Notes under the pieces: generated by a model | Told to the model about the DNA's origin: nothing | The model's database searches: none | Seen by the model: only the letters and a program-made list of their open reading frames with translations | In this document: one piece after another, positions 49,300 through 61,694 of the stretch | Layout of the letters: every line of letters begins with the position of its first letter | How positions within the stretch are numbered: position 1 is the stretch's first letter | Made by a program: the position numbers and the translations under genes | NCBI RefSeq assembly: GCF_041296385.1 | Contig: NW_027184085.1 | Span: 2,052,501-2,116,500, forward strand | DNA length: 64,000 bases | Direction: 5' to 3' | Source of the DNA: Aphelocoma coerulescens | Lineage: Eukaryota > Chordata > Aves > Passeriformes > Corvidae

Positions 49300-49741
49300 C
49301 TTTTCTTTTAGTCTCCTCCTCAGCCTGTCTTTAGAAGACTGAAGCAAATTGATCTTGGGTCTGTCCCCAACGCGCTCGTGGACGCTGTCTTTCCGCTTGG
49401 TCTCCGGCTCGGGGATGTACTGCTGGGACTGCTTCTCCACGGCCTCGGGGCCTCGGGGCGCCTCCACGGGCACGGGCACCGTGCACACGGAGCTGTCCTC
49501 GATTTTCAAATTCTCAGTCTCTTTGGCGTTCCTGTGCGTTTCTTTGTCGTTGGGCGAGTGCTTCTGGTTGTGGTGCCATCTCCGGTTCTGGCTGTAGCCG
49601 TGGTGGCCTGTCCTGCCCGAGGAGTGAGGGGCCTGGCCTCCTTGGTAGAGTTTCTGGTGGTCCCTGTTATGCTTGGTGCCACCCTGCTGATGATCCGCGT
49701 GCTGCTGAGATTTGTTCCCACTGGGGAGTCTCTGCTGTCGC
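49300..49741 (-). CDS. CTIF: CTIF exon: basic/polar linker before the MIF4G domain
   Basis: 442-bp internal exon. It starts after an AG acceptor (49743-49742) preceded by a T/C-rich tract and ends at a GTATTATTTC donor (49299 downward). The first base completes a split codon; 147 full codons follow, so the upstream intron is phase 2 and the downstream one phase 0. The peptide begins RQQRLPSGNKSQQH and is rich in H, Q, N, R and G (GHHGYSQNRRWHHNQKH), then acidic/proline-containing, ending in the conserved LLQSSKDRLRRRLKEK. Both ends match mammalian CTIF closely. The middle stretch around TVPVPVEAPRGPEAVEK is much less similar, as expected for a disordered linker. No folded domain is apparent. 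The exon is notably CpG-rich. A 214-residue antisense reading frame across it is a shadow of this coding sequence. Confidence 0.95.
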
Positions 49742-49822
49742 CTGGAAAGGCAAAGAAAGTCATTGAAAAGCCAGGGAGCCTCAGAAAATCGATTTTAACT
49801 CCTATTAGTTGGAAACCAAACA

Positions 49823-49916
49823 GGTTTTTTGGTTTTGTTTTTTTTTTTTGTTGTTTGTTTGTATTTTCTTTTTTATTTTGCAAACTGAATGGCAGGGAAT
49901 TAAAACAAAAAAAATA
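49823..49916. repeat. Unrecognised T-rich/A-rich element, copy A
   Basis: Begins GGTTTTTTGGTTTTGTTT, has a long T-rich tract, then the core GCAAACTGAATGGCAGGGAA and an A-rich end. It shares its 18-bp start and a 28-bp identical core with copy B at 51548-51640. It lies 82 bp upstream of the 49300-49741 CTIF exon. I do not recognise the family. Confidence 0.7.
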
Positions 49917-51547
49917 CGACAGTCAAAGAAAGTTCACCCATTCCTTCGTGGCTCTGTTGGGCCAACAAATCTGTCCCGCCAAACAGCCTGACCCTTGGCA
50001 GGGGACCACAAAAGGGGAGTAAATTTCTTGTCATCTGACAACTGAGTACCAGCTCATGCCTCCATCTCTTTCTGTGACAGTCATATTTCAGTTGGAAGTT
50101 CTTGTAAAATTGGATAACATGATTTTGGTTCCCATGAAAAATTCTCCTGGGTTTCTGTGTTAAATTCTCCCAGGTTTCTGTGTTACTTCCACACTAACCA
50201 GGAAAAACAGCAGCAGGAAGTCAGACAGGCAAGAAACACCAGGAGATTTTTTTTTCTTGAAGGCTTTAGAGCTCCTGATATACCTGGCCTACAGCATCAC
50301 TTTCTCCTCTTGCCTGCCAACATGGCACACTACTGCACGGGTTTGCAGTGAGCCATTTTAAGTGTATCAGGAATTCCGAAGTGGAAAAAAATTAACTAAA
50401 AAACAAGCCACCAAGTAAACTGGTAATCTGCCCACACCAAATGGTTTTGTTTGGCCTTATTTTATACACATCCTTCAGCACTGCTACACCAGGACAGGAC
50501 ACACACATGGATGAAAAGAGGACCATACTTGGCTCTGGCAGCAGGGAGAGCCAGGACCACAACCTCCAGAGAGAGGACTATGTGTACAGAGCACCAAACA
50601 GATAACATGGAAATCCAACAGCCACAAAGAAGAGGAACTGTCCCCAAAGGGTTTATTCGAGGGACTACGACATCTCAGAAAGAGTGAGCAAGCCCCTGAG
50701 TGCTGGCTGTAAGCGGTAGCCGAGATGGCAAATCCCCAAAAAAACAATAGTTGAATGGAAGAAATGCTTTGGCAGTCTCAGGCATCTCAGATTTCCAAAC
50801 AGACTGCAGCGTGGCTGTCCCCAGTGGAGAAGGCAAAGCCGGAATGCCATCATCCAGGATGCAGCTAAGATGGAGATGGTCCTGGCACTGGCTGCCTTCA
50901 TGAGGGCTGGGTCTCCACCAGGGTTACCCTGAGCATGGCTCTCTGCCTGCTGCCTCTTTGATATTGGTCTTGGCTCTGAGAGCCCGTGGGATGTTTTAAT
51001 GCCTGGCTCTTTACAAGGCTGTTGGGAGCAGTGCTTGAGGGTGGCACAGGACATCTCCCCAGTACCAGCCCCAAAACCAGGGAAATAACTGTGAGCACTG
51101 CGGTGACCACAGTGGTTTGCATCCGTAATGGTTTTTTAGGCATGATAAAATCCCTGCTCAGCCTCACCCCTTATTACAAACCCCCACCCCAATTTGGATA
51201 AATAGCAGCATTTACTTTAAACCCATCCCACAGCTATTAGTTTTGTTTTCACCATCGGCACTGCACAGCTAAGGGCGCTCAGATGAAGGAAGCAGCCATT
51301 CACAAATACATTTCAATGGTCAGCAGTCTCCAGCCTTGCCTGCCAAAGTCATCTGTCCACGGAATCTGTATTCCTTGGCACCCCCAGGAGTCAAAACCTA
51401 TTTTCCAAGGCCAACTGGCTTTTAACCATAAAGAGCGAGGGCTCGCATTTAGCAAACACAGGACGAAGAGGCTTGTTCGTGGCACTGGAAGGAATTCCTA
51501 TTTACTCTCAGACCACCAGATCTGGTTTTCTGAGATATTCAGTGTGT

Positions 51548-51640
51548 GGTTTTTTGGTTTTGTTTCTTTTTTTTTTTTCCTTGCAAACTGAATGGCAGGG
51601 AATTAAAAAAAAAAAAAAAAAAGAAAATAAGAAAAAAAAA
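51548..51640. repeat. Unrecognised T-rich/A-rich element, copy B
   Basis: Same start and same 28-bp core (51581-51608) as copy A, with a shorter T tract and a longer, interrupted A tract on the right. Direct orientation, about 1.7 kb from copy A. Confidence 0.7.
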
Positions 51641-53824
51641 AAAGAAAAAGGAGATGGGAAAAGCTTTCCTGTTTGCTGGAGCCTAGAAGCATTTTATGAG
51701 TACAGATCCTCCACATCAAGTTTTCCTGGCATTTCTTTGTTTCCTCTCAGTAACGCAATCACATAAACCGCTTTGTAAAGAGCAATGCTTATTAAAAGGG
51801 GAATGTCAAAATAAAAGTTAGTTAAAAACCTTATCTGGTACTAAGCCCTCACAGGCCTAAGTGTGCAAGAGTTTTGCTTTCTGTAGTTTTGCTCTTCTCT
51901 CAGACATCTGAGTTTAACTGTCTGGTTGCACTTCAAGTCTCAGGTTATAAGCCAGTCAGCCTGCTACTTTATTTAATTTGTAAATATTGCACAGAAATTA
52001 CAAAAGTTGCACAAAGACACAGCTGTAGTTTCAGAGGCAAGGGAAAATGCCTGGAAATGAGCTGGGAACCAAACTTAGCTGTAAATTCCTGCAAGAAATG
52101 CATGCAGGAACAGTTTTTTTTCTGAAGACATAATGATATTATAAACCAAGCCCTTTATGTTTAAGGGCTATGAATGAAAAAAAGGTTTAAGATTTTAAAA
52201 AAACCCAGTTAAGCCAATGTGGAATGGGCAAGATTGTTCGTTTTGAGGCTGTTGCAATAGGATGGGGGAGAACACGCAGCCCTGTTCCTCTACAGGACAG
52301 CTAAAAGGTGATGTTCCCATGGCAAGGGGCAGAGCAAACACAGACCAAAGCTCTGCAGTCACTGATCACAGGATGGAAAACACGAGTTAAAAAAGTTTGG
52401 AGGAAAAATTTGAAAGAAATAAAAGGCAAAGGAAGGAGAATGTCAAAAAAGGAGCAATGTCTGTGACTTGGCAGCAGTCGGGGTCTAGACAATCATCCAG
52501 CATTCAGGCAAAGACGTGTTGTGTGCTTTTATCTTCCCAACGCCCCAGCGAAGAAGAAAAGCCAAGAAGAAATAGGATCTGCAGAGAGGAAGAGCCAAAG
52601 CAGGGAGAACGGGGCTCAGATCTCAAAACTTTCTTGACTGCAGAGTATCTCAAAAGCCTGAGAAGCTGGGATGACCCATCCCTGCTCTCAGGTGTGACCA
52701 AGGTGCTGGGGACACAGAGCGCCCTGGGAAGAGACAAAATGGGGACATGGGCATCCTGCCACTCCCACTGTGGGTTGCTGGTGTAAACAACCTTGTGCTT
52801 GCTCAAGGGCAGCACTGTAGGTGCTCAGATGGCAGCTTGAGGTGATGACCCAAGACGGTGCCTTGGGGTGACGTGCCAAGCCCAGGGAACCAGGCTATAG
52901 TAGGACCTAAAAGCACTTCCCAACCTAGGCTCTTAGGTCTGAGACGCTGAAGGGAGGAACAGCTGAAGCTTGAATCACACAGTGACAACTCAAAGAAAAG
53001 CAAGAATTCACCCCAGAAAAATGCTTCAGTTACTGGGAAATCCCTCCTCTGTCCCCCTCTGCTCATCCTGAGCCGTAAGGATGCAGTGCCTTGCAGGGAA
53101 CCATAATTCAGCTACAAGAAAAAGCATCTGGACAGCACAACGGTTTCTTATCTCTTGACTCCATTTAACATTAAATAACTATTTTCACTTCAAAGGCCAA
53201 ATTCCAATTCATTACAAAACTCCCCCTGACTTCAGTGGGATTTGGCCATCGGACAACATGGAAACTAAAGAGATGTTGAGAGTCACAAAGAAATTGCAAA
53301 AGTACTAAAAACCAAGGGGAGACAGTCAGGGTTGCCAAGCTGGAAATAGGATGGTACTGCTTCTGCTATTGTTTCTCCACCCATTTTTTTATTTAACTAA
53401 CTAAATGAGATACCTTTCAACAGAATTTAGATCTGACAAATGTCTGTTCTGTTGGAGAAGCCTACGCAAAACAAATCTAAAGCTTCAGCTGTCTTGGTGA
53501 TTACCAGCCTACGTGCTCAGAAATATATGATTCCTGCAAGTTTTTACTACATTGTTTGTTCCTAAGGAAAGGAGCAGGAAGGCACAAGTCTGGGGAAAAT
53601 AACTCTAGACACGTGAACAGCTGTGGTCTGAAGCACAGTTGCTCTGTCCTGTCAGCCTTGACCATATCCCGAGCGAGATGAGTCTTTTGAGAGCCCCCAC
53701 CATTCATCTGCCATGTGGGGAGGCTGGAGGACAATGCAGGGCTGCATTCTCCTGGTGGCTGCACAGAGATTTGGGTAAGCAATTCCTACAAACGCTGAGA
53801 GGTGAGGAGTTACTTTAGAGCACT

Positions 53825-54221
53825 GGTCCCATGAGGGGCAGCTGAAGGAGCTTGGGCGGCTCAGCCTGGAGAAAAGGAGGTTCAGGGGGGACCTTCTGCC
53901 TCTGACAGGAGAATGCAGCCAGGTGGGGGTCGGGCTCTTTTCTAAGGGAACAGTGACAGGACAAGAGGAAATGGTCTCAAGCTGTGCCAGGTGAGGTTTA
54001 GATTCAATATTGGGAAAATTCCTTAACTGAAAGGGCTGTCCAGCCCTGGCACAGCTGCCCAGGGCAGTGTTGGAGTCCCCATCCCTGGAGGGATTTAAAA
54101 GCCGTGTGGATGTGGCACCTGGGGACATGGGGCAGTGGTGGCCTTGGCAGTGCTGGGGGAATGGTTGGACTTGATGATCTAAGAGGTCTTTTTCCACCTA
54201 AATAATTCTAAGATTCTATAC
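53825..54221 (+). mobile_element. CR1 LINE 3' fragment, ~400 bp
   Basis: From GGTCCCATGAGGGGCAGCTG, through GACAGGACAAGAGGAAATGG and GGCACAGCTGCCCAGGGCAG, to TTGGACTTGATGATCTAAGA and the tail AATTCTAAGATTCTATA. Confidence 0.9.
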
Positions 54222-54610
54222 ATCTCCAGTGGCATTTGAGACATTTACCTCATGATGCAGAGCACCTTGTACAGCCAAACAGACCAAATACCTGGTGGGC
54301 ATAGCCAGGGCCACCCAGTAATCAACAACTAATGTGGACTTGCAGACACTCAGGCAAGAGGTTGAGAATGAAGAGCGGTACCAAGGTCAAACCTTCTCCA
54401 TCACCTGCATCCTTCTGGTGCTTGAACGAACACCTTCCTCACTGCGTTTGACAGACAGTAAGTTTCTGTGCACCCTTTCATCTGCTTGGACACGGTCTCA
54501 TCTCTGTGTGAGGAGTATAATGCTAAGTCTTGGAAGTGTCTCATGATCAACTTTGCTATTAACATGCCTGCAACTAGTTAGCAACTGTTGTGGCAAGGGA
54601 TGGATTAAGA

Positions 54611-54755
54611 TCACAGAATCACAGAATGGTTTTGTTTGGAAGGGACTTTAAAGATCATTCAGTACCACCTCCCTGTCATGGGCAAGGACACCTTCCACTA
54701 CATTAGGGTGCTCCAAGCCCCATCCAACCTGGCCTGGAACACTTCCAGGATCAGC
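54611..54755 (-). mobile_element. CR1 LINE 3' fragment
   Basis: TCACAGAATCACAGAATGGT, TTGGAAGGGACTTTAAAGAT, GTCATGGGCAAGGACACC, GCTCCAAGCCCCATCCAACC. Confidence 0.9.
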
Positions 54756-56351
54756 AGAAATGGAGTCTGTGGGACCTTCCATTCCCATGACAAGTCCAGG
54801 TCCCTCTTATCTCTGATACCCCGCAAAGCTGGGGAAGCAGCATGCCCCCAGGGAACTCAGCAGCTGTTCCTGCAAATGGAGGACTTGTGGGGCTGGCTCT
54901 GTGGGATGACAGGCCACCTCTCTCACCTTCTTTCTGAAAATCCCAACACAATTTTCCATTGAGGGAGGGAAATTAAAAAGAAACCCTCTTAGAGTCACCA
55001 CCGAAAGAGTAAAATTCTCAATTTAGAACATGGGTTTTTCCCGGCTGTACTAGCTAGCTGCCCAGGAAACTCAGCCTGAAGAGGGAAAAGGCAGGAAGGA
55101 GCAAAATCCTCTGAAACATCCCCTGAACAAACCCATTTCTCCAGGCCCAATCTTTCTGAACTAAGCATATTCCAGCCAGACCACAAACAATTGGACTGGT
55201 ATCCTGAAGCAGGCACTGCTGGAGGGGTTTGGGCATGGCAGTACTGCTGTGGTCAGAAACACCCATCATCACTGGCTTTGAGCATTTAAGAGATGTTGTG
55301 GTCCAAACTGGAGGGACTGAAGGATCCCAGTTAGGACCTGGTGGAATTTTATAGCATCTAAAACTGGTCCCAAGAGGTCTGGGGAATATTGTTATTTAAT
55401 ATAATGAGGAAAAGGTATGAATTTCTATTCTAGAGGCCTGACTTCCCCCAGAAGCATTCTTCAGCAAGCCTACCTCCAACAAAGGCCCTCTGATGTTTCG
55501 TGTGCATGGATAATGATAACTCAGTCCTGCTTTGATCAGGGAGCATCACAGCCCCAGCCATTTTCTATCCTTGCTGTGACTGAGAGGGGGAAATACTCAA
55601 ATAAGCTTGACAGTTCCACACAATTTAATCAAAAACCTCAAAACCCCACAGAAAGCAATAACCACCAGCTCCAAGGATGAAGAGCACAGGATTTGTGTTG
55701 TGTTTTCCCTTTGGCTTTCTCTCTCAAACTGGTTTCACTTGGCTCCAGTTTCATTTTTGTTTGCATTTTTCTCAGATGAGAAGGGAACAAGATGTCATGC
55801 TCACTCCTGAAAACAAAAATGAAATTATTCACACTTCTTTCATGCCTTTCTGTCACCAAGGGTAAAGACCACCCCAGCTGCTAGACTGAGCCCATGTCAT
55901 CTGGACAGACATGGCATCTTGGAAGTGTAGAAAGTCCGCCTGTCAAAATGGTGGTGATCAAGATTTAAAACCATCTTTAAACAGCTGAGATGAAGTGCAT
56001 GCTTTAAGTCTTACATGTACGCATCTTTGCAAACATACAATGAACACCAGAGGACAAGCACAGCCAACCAAAACAACCCTGTGAGGGGAGAGATGTTTGT
56101 GATGAAGCTCAGAGTCTCTGGCTGCTGGGAAAAGCACCATGAAATCTTCATGTGAGCTGCCTACATGGGTACAGCTCCCTTTGTCACCACCTTGGTCCTG
56201 AGGTACAGTCACTGCTAACAACCCTTCCTTTGGGCCTGGACACCACATCTGCCTTTGTTTGCTAGAGATGATTTCATTTGGTCCTCTAGAACATAGAGTC
56301 ACTATAAACCAACATGGTAGCACTGATTTTCACAGTGAGGGTTGTAAAACA

Positions 56352-56528
56352 CCAGCACAGGTTGCTCAGAGATGTGGTGGACACCCTACCCCTAGAAACA
56401 TTCAAGGCCAGGTTGGACAGGGCTCTGAGCTACTCTGGTCTAGTGGAAGATGACCCTAACCATGGCAGGGGATGGGACTGGATGAGCTTTAAAGGTACCT
56501 CTGAACCCCAGCTATTCTATCAGTGTGA
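56352..56528 (+). mobile_element. CR1 LINE 3' fragment
   Basis: AGCACAGGTTGCTCAGAGAT, GCCAGGTTGGACAGGGCTCT, CCATGGCAGGGGATGGGACT, then a degraded tail CTATTCTATCAGTGTGA. Confidence 0.85.
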
Positions 56529-58012
56529 TTTTTTGTCTTTACATCCAAAATTCCCACTGACTCTGAAGCAAACGGATGAATGACGAACTTCTCCCACCCC
56601 CTCCACAGGACCACCAGACGAATGCCCAGCCAGCAGACTGTGCTGCAGCAGCAGAGACAGCACTGCTGGGCTGAGGGGACATGGCACAACACCCCTCGAG
56701 ATGGACTCAAAAGCACCAAAAAGCAAAGCTGACTGCTGCTGAAGCCCAGGGACAGCCCTCACACTCTGCAATGCTTGGCTGCACAGGCTGCCTGAGTCAG
56801 CTATTTTCTTCTAAGCTTCATGGAAATGAATCTTCAGGAGGAATTTAAGGAGCTGTTTTGCAACACCAGCTTGGGAAAGACATCCCAAGTACAGATGGCA
56901 TGTGAGATAGCTCTGAAACAGCTCTTTTAGTGCTTTGCTGGATCTCCCACAAATCATGAGGGATGTCGAGATGGAGGCCCTTGCTGCACAGAGCGGGCAA
57001 ACAGCTAGGAAGGCACCCCCTGGACTTCAAGGCTGACTGCCCAGACTGGTGTAGAAATCACTGCTGTGATTTCATGTAGAAATCGCTTGGAAATGGTTCT
57101 CTTTGTAAACTACATTACTTGGAATTACGTTGTTGGATTCTCAGCATACTGTAAACAAGATTGCAAGAATTACATAAAAACCATTGGAAAACACAGTGAC
57201 AAGGAACTGAGTCCAGTTTAGACAAAATAGTTTAAACTAAGACACGACCACAGTACACAATGTTTCCCAAACACAAACGGATCCTGGGCTACTGGTAAGA
57301 ATGTGGCTTGAATGAATATGGAATAATCTTTTACTACTTTGCAATAAAAGAGCTTATACTTCAGACTCCAGGCTGCCTCCTTTAAAAATACACCCAGGCT
57401 GATCAGTTAACCCGAGATCTGATAATCCTCCAAGAGATATAAACTTTAAACCCATGCCAAGATGCACAGACACAGCCCACCACCACGCCTCCGTGGTCCC
57501 GTTCCCCCCAAGACACATCCTAAATAGTACAACGAGCCCCCACCTGCTGCCTTTGTGGTCAGCTGTCTTCCTTTAGACCCCTGTGCCTCTTTGACCTGCA
57601 GCAAGGAGACATCCTAGGGTTTTTTTTTCCATATCCTATTTATACCAGTGCTTTCTAGTGAAGAAATAAATGTCTTTCCTGTAGGAGCTAAGGCAAGATT
57701 TGACAGGATCTCCTGACAGCTGTCCAGACATATGAGATGACCCAAAGTCAATGGCAAGCAATTACTTCCGACACAGGGATCCAGTAAAACACCAACCCAA
57801 GCTGCAGAGGTGCTTTGGACTTAGGTGTGCCAGAAGCCTTTATCAAACACGTAATATAAAATTCTTTAAAAGAGATGCAGCAGGCTCTAGCGTTCAGTGT
57901 AGAGCTTTGGGAGACAGGATTGATCTGGAAATTGATTTATTGCAACCCAGTGACAATCCTAAGCCGTTTCCTGAATGTTTACCTAACTCTGTTTCACTGT
58001 CAAAAGAAGAGT

Positions 58013-58105
58013 TCATAGAATTATAGATGGTTTGAGTTGGAAGGGGCCTTTTACAGGTCATTTAGGCAACCCCCTCCGGAATGGGCAGGGTCATCTTCAA
58101 CAAGA
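58013..58105 (-). mobile_element. CR1 LINE 3' tail fragment
   Basis: TCATAGAATTATAGATGGTT, TGAGTTGGAAGGGGCC, GGAATGGGCAGGGTCATC: diverged reverse-oriented CR1 tail. Confidence 0.85.
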
Positions 58106-60003
58106 GGAGTTGTCTGCTCCTGACCCCATTCCTGCCTCCTCTCTCATGCTATCCCTAACACTCCCACAGAATTGCTGAGCTGTGCCAGGGTCTGATTCAC
58201 TCCTAAAATTTAATTTGTCTTGGATGAGTTTTCACTTGTCAGTTTGGATGGGAACACACTGCCTGGGGGCAGGCACAGAGCTGGGCCACCTTCTGCAGCT
58301 CCGATGTCACGTAGCTGTTGGCCCTCGCTGCTTGGGGACCCGCACCCCCAGCTTTAATCAGGAAACTAGGAAGATCCACAGCATCTGCACAATGCTGGGA
58401 ATGGCTGCAGCAATGTTAGTTTAAAGGAAAGAAAGAAGCCTCTTGTCCACTCGTGCCCTGGAGGCTGTCATGCTAAATAAAGACATTATCAGAGAAAGAG
58501 CAGAGACTCAGCGCCTTCATGCCTGTCAATGACCTCGACACCTTCCGAATCAATCCAGGGACTCTCTTTCCCACAGATGGTCCCTTGGAGACAGACTGCT
58601 GTGGCTGTAGTAGGAATAAATGGAAACAAAACAGTTAACAAATACCCAAAAATAGAGCACAGTTAACTTTTTTTTTTTTAATATGGAGATGAAAAATCCC
58701 TGGGTGATTTATGTGCCAGCAGAGATATTAGCGGCATATAATAGATGCAATATTTTTAATACTAATATTTTGGGCTGAGACAAGAGCTGGAATGGAAAGT
58801 ATTTCCAGTGCCTTGACTTCTTTATTTTGCAAACATCAGTTGCTAACTGGGGTCAGACAGAAATATTGTTTCTGCAATAAGAGCCCAAACAACTTAAGCT
58901 GGCAACTTCTTCACACACTAGCCATGCCAGGAGGCCCTGCAGAGCTTCAGCTTGTTAGTCCCTCCCAGGTCTCTGTGGCCAGAGCGTGGCCTAGCATGGG
59001 TTTGCAGGGAGAAGAATGGGTGGAAGACACTCTTTTGCTGAGGGTGGCTACTTACCATGGCCAAAAACTGGAAGTCACCACCCAAACCCTGCAACCACAC
59101 CACTGAAGTGTTGCTGGGCTTCTTCAAATGGGCCAGGTCTCACTGAATGACATCGTGTGAGACAGCAGGTGCCATAAAGCTTTTTATTTATACCCACTGA
59201 GGGTATCAACTTGTGCTTGCCCTTATCTCTGAGCTCAGTTGCCAGATACTTTGGGGAGCAATTTGGCAGCAGGAAGCCCTGGGTGCTCACTCCAAGGCAG
59301 CGGCACATTTACATTTGAGGATGGAAAGCACGAGAAAGAAACAAGTTATTTCACTTCATATTCACTCCAGCAACCAGCTGCTGACAACACCTCCATGAAC
59401 TCAGGCTGGAAAACAAGGTGTAGATGGATAAAGCCATTTCCAGTGCTGAGGAGCCGTGCCGGAAACACTCCACCAAAGAGAAAGCCATTCCAACAACAGA
59501 TCGGTTTCCTAGTGCAGAGGAACCTGCCGCTATATTTCCTTCCCTCAATTCTGGCCGGCTGAAATAGCATCACGTAGTCAGCCGTGTTTTGCACCGTGTG
59601 ACACTGAGGGAGCAGCCCTGCAGGGCAGGCTCAGGGGTGGCAGGGCTCACACACAGGAGGATCTGGTGGCCACAGGTTCACTGCAAGGTCTGTGGTGGGG
59701 GAAGGTCCAACTATAGACTCCTTCCACCTTCCCACCTCAGCTTCCTCACAGGCAAAGGGGAGACGCTGAGAGCAGTCCTCTAGCATAGAGCACTTTGGGG
59801 TTGGAGGTGTTTTGTTGTCCATCTCTGTGGCTGTACCCTGGCAGTGGCTCTTGCATTCTCTCCCCGTCACCCATCCTACACCCGACTGACCCAAGAGCAC
59901 CCCATGCTTGCACACGTAACAAGGACTTTCCTCACATGTTGGGTAAAAATAAATAAATCACACAATCAGCTACCAAAGCAACACCAATACAAGCAATACC
60001 AAA

Positions 60004-60474
60004 GACATGGACCTGCTGGAGTGATTCCAGAAGAGGCCATGGAGATGCTCCGAGGGCTGGAACCCCTCTGCTCTGGAGACAGGTTGGGAAAACTGAGGAT
60101 ATTCCCCTGCACAAGAGAAGGGTCCAGGGAAACCTCATTGCTGCCTTCCAGTAGTTAAAGAGGGCTTATAAAAACTAGAATGACTTTTTACACGGGCAGG
60201 TAGTGACAGGACAAGGGGTAATCGTTTTAAACCTAAAAAGGGAAGATTTAGATTAGATGTTAGGAAGAAATTCTTCCTGTGAAGGTGGGGAGGCCCTGGC
60301 ACAGGGTGCCCAGAGCAGCTGTGGCTGCCCCTGGATCCCTGGAAGTGTTCCAGGCCAGGTTGGAGGGGGCTTGGAGCAGCCTGGGACAGCGGAAGGTGTC
60401 CCTGCCCATGGCAGGGGGTAGAACGGGATGATCTTTAAAATCCCTTCCAATCCAAGCCATTCTGTGATCCTGTG
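60004..60474 (+). mobile_element. CR1 LINE 3' fragment, ~470 bp
   Basis: From GACATGGACCTGCTGGAGTG through AGTGACAGGACAAGGGGTAA, GGGGAGGCCCTGGCACAGGG and CTGCCCATGGCAGGGGGTAG to the tail ATTCTGTGATCCTGTGA. First of four CR1 pieces in a row, all in plus orientation. Confidence 0.92.
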
Positions 60475-60515
60475 AAGATGACCCAGGTGGAGTACCAAAA
60501 AATTCCTCAGAGGGT

Positions 60516-60622
60516 TCTGGAGCATCTCTCCTATGAGGAAAGGCTGAGAGAGTTGGGGCTGTTCAGCCTGGGGAAGGCTCTGTAGTGACTTTATTGCAGC
60601 CATTCAGTACTTACGGGGAAAG
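60516..60622 (+). mobile_element. CR1 LINE internal 3' fragment
   Basis: TTCTGGAGCATCTCTCCTAT, GAGGAAAGGCTGAGAGAGTT, GGGGCTGTTCAGCCTGGGG, TTATTGCAGCCATTCAGTAC. Lacks the CR1 tail; truncated on both sides. Confidence 0.8.
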
Positions 60623-61374
60623 AAACCTCAAGATCATCAAGTTAAGATCATTTCCATTAAGAAGAGGCGAGCACTGCTGGGAAGCAGCACTGCATGAGTG
60701 CCCTGTTCCTCTCATCCTCTTCCTGCTGGTGACCAAGCCAGGTGGCCTTGTGTGACCCATCACATCCTCTCTCTCCTCTTGCTCTTATGGCCTTTCTGTC
60801 CAGCTCCAGAGACCAACAGTACATCTAACTGCAAGTTACAAACTCTGCTAATGCAGGATGGCATGGCAACCACAAGAGAAGGGGAGTGATGTCCCAGCAG
60901 GAAGGAGGTGGCAGGCACAGCCAGCAGCACATGCGGACAATTACATCCACCCTGCTCGCGCGCCGTAATTCATTAGGCCGTGCTAACATGATCACCCAGC
61001 TGAGCCCTGCTAGGAACAAACTGCTAGGGTGTATTGTCCTTTGGGGACCTGCAGCCCGGAGAATTAATTTAGCGTAATAACTCCCAGCGACGCTGCAGAA
61101 AATCAAACCAAAATGATGATCTGTCTCTAAACTGCCTTCTGCCAACCCCTTGGCTGGGGCCCTGCCACGGCCAGCTCTGCTCGGGCAGGCAGGGCAAGTA
61201 CCCACTGCTGGGACTGTCATGACTATGAAGACTTAAGTCCTTGAGGAGTCTCATCACAAAGGACCAGCATTGCAATCAGGAGCTCTTCATCTTGTTCTTG
61301 AGGAGGCTCGGCTTCAGCTGGCACAGCTTTCTTAGTCATGTGGTTTAGTTTCAGGTAGTACTGTGAGAAGCAGG

Positions 61375-61428
61375 GAGTTGGGACTTGATGATCCTTACGG
61401 GATCCTTCCATTTTGACACATTCTACTA
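61375..61428 (+). mobile_element. CR1 LINE tail, interrupted by a second CR1
   Basis: AGTTGGGACTTGATGATCC, then GGATCCTTCCATTTTGACAC and ATTCTACTAAT: a CR1 tail that directly abuts the start of the next CR1. Confidence 0.7.
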
Positions 61429-61694
61429 ATAGGACCAGGGGGAATGGTTTTAAACTAAAGGAGAAGATATTTAAATTTGGTATTAGGAAGAAATTATTGA
61501 CTGTGAGGCTGGGGAGGCCCTGGCACAGGGTGCCTAGAGAAGCTGTGGCTGCCCCTGGATCCCTGGAAGTGTCCAAGGCCAGGCTGGATGGGGCGGAGCA
61601 ACCTGGGACAGTGGAAGGTATCCCTGCCCATGGCAGAGGGGTGGAATAAGATAATTTTCAAGGTTCCTTCCAACCCGAACCATTCTATGATTCC
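61429..61694 (+). mobile_element. CR1 LINE 3' fragment
   Basis: From AGGACCAGGGGGAATGGTTT through GGGGAGGCCCTGGCACAGGG and CCCATGGCAGAGGGGTGGAA to CCATTCTATGATTCCTG. Confidence 0.9.

Noticed and set aside
49378..50022. 214-codon open frame on the plus strand
   Set aside because: Runs antisense through the GC-rich CTIF exon and then into T-rich repeat sequence; no domain, and the opposite strand is clearly coding with matching splice sites.
57751..58026. 91-codon plus frame ending at a CR1
   Set aside because: Considered as a missing CTIF or embedded exon; wrong strand for CTIF, no similarity, and it runs into CR1 sequence.
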